The notes under the pieces were generated by a model that saw only the letters and a list, made by a program, of their open reading frames with translations, was not told the DNA's origin and did not search any database. Both the position numbers and the translations under genes were made by a program. From Sipunculus nudus (Eukaryota; Annelida; Sipuncula; Golfingiida; Sipunculidae): a stretch of 64,000 nt of DNA. How positions within the stretch are numbered: the stretch's first letter is position 1; every line of letters begins with the position of its first letter. This document shows, one piece after another, positions 58,001 to 64,000 of the stretch. The stretch spans positions 95,564,723 to 95,628,722 of the forward strand of contig CM049309.1 of NCBI GenBank assembly GCA_026874595.1, given 5' to 3'.

Positions 58001-58020
58001 ATAAGCTCACAGGTTCGCTA
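52086..58020 (+). mobile_element. family A element, copy 5, host of a nested transposon
   Basis: Both termini are present (aacaaggcctacaggcctaa and taagctcacaggttcgct). The 2228-bp element at 53508-55735 interrupts it; without that, the copy is about 3.7 kb, matching copy 4. An internal terminus-like segment lies at about 56590-56650. It is flanked on both sides by 56-bp minisatellite units, so it inserted into that array. Confidence 0.85.
53508..55735. mobile_element. non-autonomous DNA transposon with TA target duplication, 2228 bp
   Basis: The left end CCGTAAATCTTGTTTTTATG and right end (inverted) CCGTAAATCCTGTTTTTATC form terminal inverted repeats of about 20 bp with two mismatches. TA flanks both sides (53506-53507 and 55736-55737). 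Comparison with family A copy 4 (cagtttaatcattaagctga) shows one TA at the empty site. GGCCGC and CTATTTATxGCCGCA motifs recur inside both ends. No transposase frame was seen. The TA duplication fits the Tc1/mariner-like superfamilies, but the ends do not identify a known family to me. Confidence 0.8.
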
Positions 58021-58528
58021 AAAATACAGCCACAAAACATCTATGTTAAACTCTGTAAGATGTAATAAAATCATGAGGAATACAGCAAGAAACCATCTAT
58101 GGTAAACTCTGTAAGATCTGATACAATAATGAACCATAAAGCCACAAAATATCTATGGTAAAATCTGTAAGATGTGAAACAATAATGAAGAATACAGCCA
58201 CAAAAAAAAACATGGTAAAATCTGTAAATGTAGTGTAATAAAATAATGAAGAATACAGCCACAAAAAATCTATGTTAATCTCTGTAAGATGTAATAGAAT
58301 AATGAAGAATACAGCCACAAAACATCTATTTTAACTCTGTAAGATGTAACAAAATAATGATCAAAACAGCAACAAAATATCTATGGTAAGCTCTGTAAGA
58401 CGTTATAAAATAATGAACAATACAGCCACAAAACATCTATGGTAAACTCTGTCAGATGTAATAAAATAATAAAGAATACAGCTACAAAACATATATGGTA
58501 AACTATGTAAGATGTAATAAAATAACTA
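58021..58528. repeat. 56-bp minisatellite, segment 3
   Basis: About 9 units of atctatggtaaactctgtaa, gatgtaataaaataatgaa and gaatacagccacaaaac. Together with 39331-39490 and 51989-52085 it forms one original array broken by later insertions. Confidence 0.9.
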
Positions 58529-59164
58529 GATATTTCTTGGCCCCGCAGGTGCCATAGTATCCCCAGACAGTTAACCCCCACTCCTCCCCCAGCCTCGAAG
58601 AATAGGATCCCATCTTGAATTCAGATGCAGAGACTGACACTTGGCAAGCCACCATGGTTTCTTATAAGTATGGGCATATTTAAGGTAAAGGTCACTCTAC
58701 AGGAGAGGTCATGAACCAAACTGAAATATATCTCATTCTGTAACCCATGTCTATATACATCATATGAAAGAAATCTGTCCATTAGTTTTCAACTTATCAT
58801 GCTCACAGTGCTGTGAAGTGGCAATGGTGGGGTATTACAAGGTGCGAAAGCAAGAAAACGACACAAGGTGGTGCCACCTGTATTCTGCAGAAGACAAAAC
58901 AATCCAAGATTAAAAAAAAAATTATTTAAAGATTAAAAAAAAAAATTGTTTTTTTAACTTAAAATATATATATGCATGATATGAAAGAAATCTCAGCGTT
59001 ATCGCCTCTGTGACCTTGAAAAATGCATCAAGGTCATCCATATTTGAACTTGGCCTAGCCCTTGATAAGATGCATCTAAACTTTAGGTTTGGTGACTGTA
59101 CCACAAATTCTTTTTGAGTTATTGCCCTAATAACATTTTAGCATAATCGCTGCTGTGACCTTGA
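58529..59164 (+). mobile_element. family F-like fragment and AT-rich DNA
   Basis: Starts with the half-hairpin gccatagtatccccagaca, also seen at about 47581. Later motifs ggtcactct, catgaaagaaatctgtcca and ggtggtgccacctgt match family F. No gene was seen. Confidence 0.5.
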
Positions 59165-59558
59165 AACAAGGTACCCATGGGTCACGGCGCTCAGCTGTTA
59201 TATATGATAAAACTAGATGTGTCGGAACGACACGAATGCCCCCGCCTGGGGCAAATTAGAAACATTTGTAAAATTTTGAAAATTTTTTTAAGTTCAGGAG
59301 GTGTCGTATGGTCAAAAGTAGGTCAACTAGGGCAATATGCAAACTCGATCTGTAACGGGTCATTATCAAGCAACACACCAAAAATCATGCCAGTATATGC
59401 AGGTATTGTGAAAAAAAGTCCATACATGTGCATTTTCCATAAAAATTTCTGTCTTTAATGAAATTTTCTATGTTTAGGAGCCGTAAAACAATCAAAAGTA
59501 GGTCAACCGGGACAAAATGCGATCTCGATCTGTAACTGTCATTATCTGCCCACACATA
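59165..59558 (+). mobile_element. family B left end with a duplicated inner block
   Basis: Starts aacaaggtacccatgggtca and shares gctgttatatatgataaaa with 11610. Two copies of a block with atcaaaagtaggtcaac and cgatctgtaac lie at about 59281-59370 and 59461-59545. Confidence 0.5.
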
Positions 59559-61065
59559 AACAAGGCCTACAGGCCTAATGCGAACCTGTGCATATGGATA
59601 TACACCAGGTATAATGCTTCAATGCTGAACCACTACTTTTCATATATATGAACAATGCAAGTACTAAACATCTGAACAAGAAACAATACACAAACATCAC
59701 AGCTGAAATTCTCGCATGGGTGCACACAACACAAAAATTATTGTAGGTGGCACCACCAGTCTTGTATACAACAAAGCTATTTGACATGTATAAATATGCC
59801 CAATTTAAGGCTGATATATCAAATTCCTCGGTAGAATTAAGCAGGCACATACACTTTGCAATAGTAATTGCAGATGGCGACACCTGTCTTGTGAACGAGA
59901 AAGGCATTAAAGACACATAAACAGGTCAGAATAACAGGCCAATACATCAAACTTACCTTGAGTCTGATGCATGGGGCTGACCAGGCTTAGGTGAGAAAGG
60001 CTGTTGCCCCGAGTGTACTGTGACAAATTACTGGCTCAGGCTACTGCACTGAGTGAACTCTTGACCTGCACCTGGGTAGACTGAATGAACTTCTGACCTG
60101 AACCTGGCTGCACTGAGTGAATTCTTGACCTGTTGCATAATCTGACACAGTTGGCAGTCTGCTAAAGCTATAAATAAATCCAGACTGACCTTTTGCCTGT
60201 TGCAAAATCTGAAATAGTAGCCACACAATTGCATAAGCTCACAGATTGGCTCCATATGCAGCCCTGAGGGGCATGACACCCATGTGGTGATCACATGATA
60301 CTCATGATGTGATCACATGCTACCCATGAGATGATCACATGCTGCCCATGAGGTGCTCACATGATACCCATGAGGTGATCACATGCCTTGTGCTTGGCTG
60401 CACTGATTGAACTGTTGACCTATATTTGGCTGCACTGAATGAACTCTTGATCTGTTGCCAAATCTGAAACAGTTGGCAGTTTCTCAACCTATTCAAGAAA
60501 CATACACAATCTTGGCCTGTTATGTAACTCTGCTAAAATTTATCAAACACAAACCATTTGAACAAACTTGAGAGGGCTCGCCTCTTGGATCATTTCTGTA
60601 AATTTCTGACCGTTTAGTAGAATAAGACTTTTAAAGTTTTTTTCAGCTTTTTCCCTGTAAAATCTAAGTAAATACAGATAGCAAAAATAAGCTGAATCTA
60701 TCAACATTTATTTTGTGACAGATAATTGCATAAAATTTGGGGATGGTAGCTCCTGCTATTCCTGAGAAATTATGAGTTAGTGTACAGATGATATCTAATA
60801 TCATAAATCTACATTTTTAAAAGCTTTTAAAAAACATTCTTGTCAATATTTTCCATAGATAACCTGAAATCTAAATGTCTAGAGGCATGATGTAATGGAT
60901 GCTGATAAACTGGTGCTAGGCTAGATGTATCTGCTTCACACAGCTAACATATATGGTAAAATGACTCAATTCAATCTTTATAAATCAGCCAAAATTCATT
61001 CTTTGGAACCATAAAAGACAATTATTATAAGAATTATTCAGGGAATTATTCTTGCAAAATATTAA
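59559..61065 (+). mobile_element. family A element, copy 6, 3'-truncated
   Basis: Left terminus aacaaggcctacaggcctaa. It carries the longest run of the CCCATGAGGTGATCACATG sub-repeat (about 60270-60385). It stops abruptly at cttgcaaaatattaa, where other copies continue into acaaactggcctcag. Confidence 0.75.
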
Positions 61066-61160
61066 GGCTTTAAACTCCAATAACGCCCGCCAGGGCGCGC
61101 GTTTGTCACGGGCCTGTAGTTCAAAAGCGCCCGCCCGGGCGCGCTAAAGCCCATTTTACA
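61066..61160. other. GC-rich hairpin pair
   Basis: Two similar palindromic motifs, CGCCCGCCAGGGCG at about 61084-61097 and GCGCCCGCCCGGGCGC at about 61127-61142, lie where the dispersed repeats end. They could be the end of an unidentified element. Confidence 0.5.
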
Positions 61161-64000
61161 TACCCGTAATTGGGGCAAGTTTTGGGGGTAATGGTCTATT
61201 GTCATCCATCATATTTGTACTTAAATGAAAGAGAAAAACGTCAAGTGTTGTTCTAACATGTGACCAAGATCCAAACTGGCGCGAACGCAGACTTGTTGGA
61301 AAAATATAAAAATGATTGACTTTCACTCACGTGGCCTTGTTACGTGGGCCCTGGTAACATGTCGGCTGCGAGAGTAAAATCAGACTCCTACGCTAAATTC
61401 ATCAGAAATCGGGAAATTACCAAATGTTGGCAATCAATCCTGGTGACAAAATCAAGTGCAGTGTGTTTTACAGATTTAACTTCCGTTAAACATTTCCAAG
61501 ATCATATATTATCCCCTTTTTTATTGGTTTAACTTGTGACCAATGATCGCCGTCCGACTGACTGACGCACCTGACAGACACCACGCACGTGATCTGCGTG
61601 ACCTCCTTACTGTGTCATGTACTGGCACTGGAAAACCATTTTTAACCGATATCATATAATAAAATGAGTATTTATTTTAAATATTAACATATTTTCTTAA
61701 CTAAAAATCGAAGATACTGTCATATATCATGTCGTATATATATGTGATGTCTGATTGTTTACTAGTGATCATTTCTGTGCCAAACATGTTATGTACAATC
61801 GTAATCGGGCACAAGAACTGTCAATCATTCTAAGAGGCTTTTTGGATTGAAAATAAAATTAATACCGTCTTAAATTAGAAACAGCCAGATATTATAGAGA
61901 TATAGTTAATTTTCCAGTGTAAAATATAAAGATAACTTTATACTCCATGAAATATTGAAGTAATTATTTTACGACGTACGTGAAACTGTACGCCTATACA
62001 CCCAGTTCCTTGAATATGTAAAACAAGACAGTAAGTGACTTATACGCTTGAACAAATATGTATTAATACGGTTTTAACACATACTGAACAGATTTTACAA
62101 ATTTTTATATGTGTAGTACTTCCTTTATATGTATAGGCTACATGTGTACGTGCACGTGTGCGCGCTTTTGTGTGTGTGTGTGTATGTATATATATAGGCC
62201 TATGTGCGTATTATAATTTTCATTAGTGATTGATAAAAGCACCAGTAGTTGTCACTGCCAGTGAAACAGATTTTGGGCGGAGCTGCAAAACATCTTTAAA
62301 TATATATTGCACATAGCAAACTAAATTTTAAAAATATAACCTATTATTTAATGAATTGAAGTAAATATTTTTTTTTTTGTAATACGTTTGCCTATAACAG
62401 GCTATTCATTGTTGTAAGGAATAGTACTGCGTTATAAATGTTTGTACCTTTTAAACATAAAATCTGATCACTAATACCAGAACTTATAACTCCTTTTTAA
62501 TATTTCATCCATGAAAGTTTCTCAAATCGGTTTCATTCGCCGCCTATATTCATAAAAAATACATAACGTATACCGCAGACTGCATATATATCGCATATAC
62601 CGTACATGCACCCGGTATAAACGCCGCTTTATATTGATATCGCTCTCAAAACCCAGTCAACGCTTGCATGCATGGCCCAGGATTAAATATGGAAAATGTG
62701 TCGTGGTCATGATAATCCTTTAAAGTCATACGGCGGAGTCAGTCTCAGTCATGATACATGCAAGAAAATGAATAAAATGCATTCGCCAATCTTAAATTAG
62801 AAGCTATAGCGTATATATATAGTGATGGTGACACAGTGAAAGTAAAATATTAAGACCAAAGATGCGGACTTTCGATATGCATGCGCATGGTGTATTCAAA
62901 ATGACGATCGAGAAACCATGCAGGTGGACAAATTAGACTGAAATCTAATTGTACCTTTCCATTGCTGTAAAATAAGATTTAAAAGACGCAGGTATACAAA
63001 TATATCTATATTGCAAAATGTTTGATGGCTTTGTCTCAAACTTGCCCCTTTCGAAGACCTAAAATACCACAGGGTGTCGGCTTCTATTTTTACCCACCGA
63101 CCTTGTCATTTTCACGTTTGATTGACAGTTTTATTAGCACAAGGAAATTTTCCTATCACACAGAAGATTTTAGCGGAAAGACAGCACACAACATGTGGCC
63201 AACCAGACGGGGATTCGGAGTGAAAATTACTAATTTAAATTGGCATCTATTACATTAATCATCAAAGGATAATGACATCATTTACAATGTTCGGGAACCG
63301 AACGACATGTATAATTGCCAGGTGTAGGTCATGGTCCGCGTCTCTACAGCTGACGGGACTGGTGAATACAAAATAAATAAATTAACAAACACCCAAGAGA
63401 TCATAACTTATTAGAAGTTTTTGGAACATTCCAGGTGCTTCTTAAGAATTATTGAATTGTTGCTGCATATTGTTTTATAATTAACTGGAACTCTGCCTCT
63501 CCGTGAAATCACCATGCACCTTGCAGCCTGGGGAGACCGCATGCTTTCCTGCTAAAGCTGAAGTTTTATCAGCAGTGCACGATTTCTGACTATATGAGGG
63601 CCTAACTGTACAAAGTTGCATACGGAAGTTACCAGATTAGCTATATGATTTGAAGTTAGGTCTCGTGTATACATCTAGTTAACCAAGGAATTGTGCATCT
63701 CAAAATTATTAAATAAATTTCCTACTTTTCTTCAAGTGAAGTTGAATTAAATAAATGTAATTATATATTATATTTCCATTTTATATTAATTTCATATGAC
63801 GTAATTATGCTTCATTTAAATGTCACTGAAATAAAGTGCAAATTGAAGACCTGGATAAGTAAGTGCATGAAGATATGTAAGCCTACGTGCAATTTTCCTC
63901 TAAGACACCAGAATATATACTGCTATGAAATCATAGTAACTAGGCATGATTTTGATAAGCATTGTTGGACTTACGTAGGCCTATATATTTGAATAACATA
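61161..64000. other. DNA without recognised repeats or supported genes
   Basis: None of the dispersed families from the rest of the window appear. A short GT-rich microsatellite lies at about 62168-62192. Plus-strand frames at 61344-61532 (62 codons, with a second ATG in it) and 63022-63258 (78 codons) look like no family I know and lack supporting splice or promoter signals. The segment may be upstream intron or the flank of another gene. Confidence 0.4.

Noticed and set aside
61344-61532. Possible first exon of a new plus-strand gene
   Set aside because: Recognised by no family, with no clear donor at its end and no second exon found. Left as unassigned sequence.
63022-63258. 78-codon open frame near the right edge
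   Set aside because: No recognisable domain, and its length is compatible with chance.

Overview
This is a eukaryotic, AT-rich, repeat-dense window. It holds the middle of one large split gene on the minus strand, and everything else I recognise is intronic or upstream repeat DNA. Seven exons (39189-39330, 35737-35981, 35027-35151, 34404-34494, 23419-23517, 18420-18576, 3435-3565) join with intact GT/AG sites and continuous phase. They encode about 330 residues of a HECT ubiquitin ligase whose residues match the UBE3C family throughout. The N-terminal part of the protein lies beyond 39330, probably beyond 64000. The last exon or exons, including the catalytic cysteine of the C-lobe, lie left of base 1. 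The style of the dispersed repeats (long elements ending in runs of GACGGACGGAC followed by a tail ending in AGTCAGCTGAGCTAA) suggests a mollusc, perhaps a bivalve. That is an inference; only 'metazoan' is well supported.

Layout, left to right. 1-3434: a 52-bp tandem array that begins at the splice donor of the last visible exon and repeats the exon end plus donor about 66 times. 3689-4570: an 882-bp hAT-type element with an 8-bp target duplication. 4686-9347: a 33-bp array of roughly 135 units encoding an 11-residue repeat, with an inverted junction to the 52-bp array at its left edge. 9348-18419: dispersed elements. 18577-19965: a 95-bp array made from the first half of the adjacent exon plus its acceptor region. 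20015-20640: a decayed LINE endonuclease. 23872-32350: stacked dispersed elements. 32575-34397: a 57-bp array that begins at a third exon's donor. 34872-35010 and 35236-35395: short arrays in the two neighbouring introns. 36559-39158: a family A element ending 30 bp from a donor. 39331-58528: a 56-bp array next to an acceptor, now split by insertions. 40000-61065: nested dispersed elements, including a 2.2-kb DNA transposon (53508-55735) inside a family A element. 61066-64000: a GC-rich hairpin pair, then DNA with no recognised repeat.

The most unusual feature is that tandem arrays sit on or very near exon edges in several exons of one gene, and two of them visibly contain copied exon sequence with splice-site remnants. 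The dispersed families (called A, B, C and F here) are all in one orientation, antisense to the gene. No bacterial-type genes, CRISPR array, rRNA or tRNA was seen. All calls come from reading the sequence; copy numbers are estimates from span divided by unit length.
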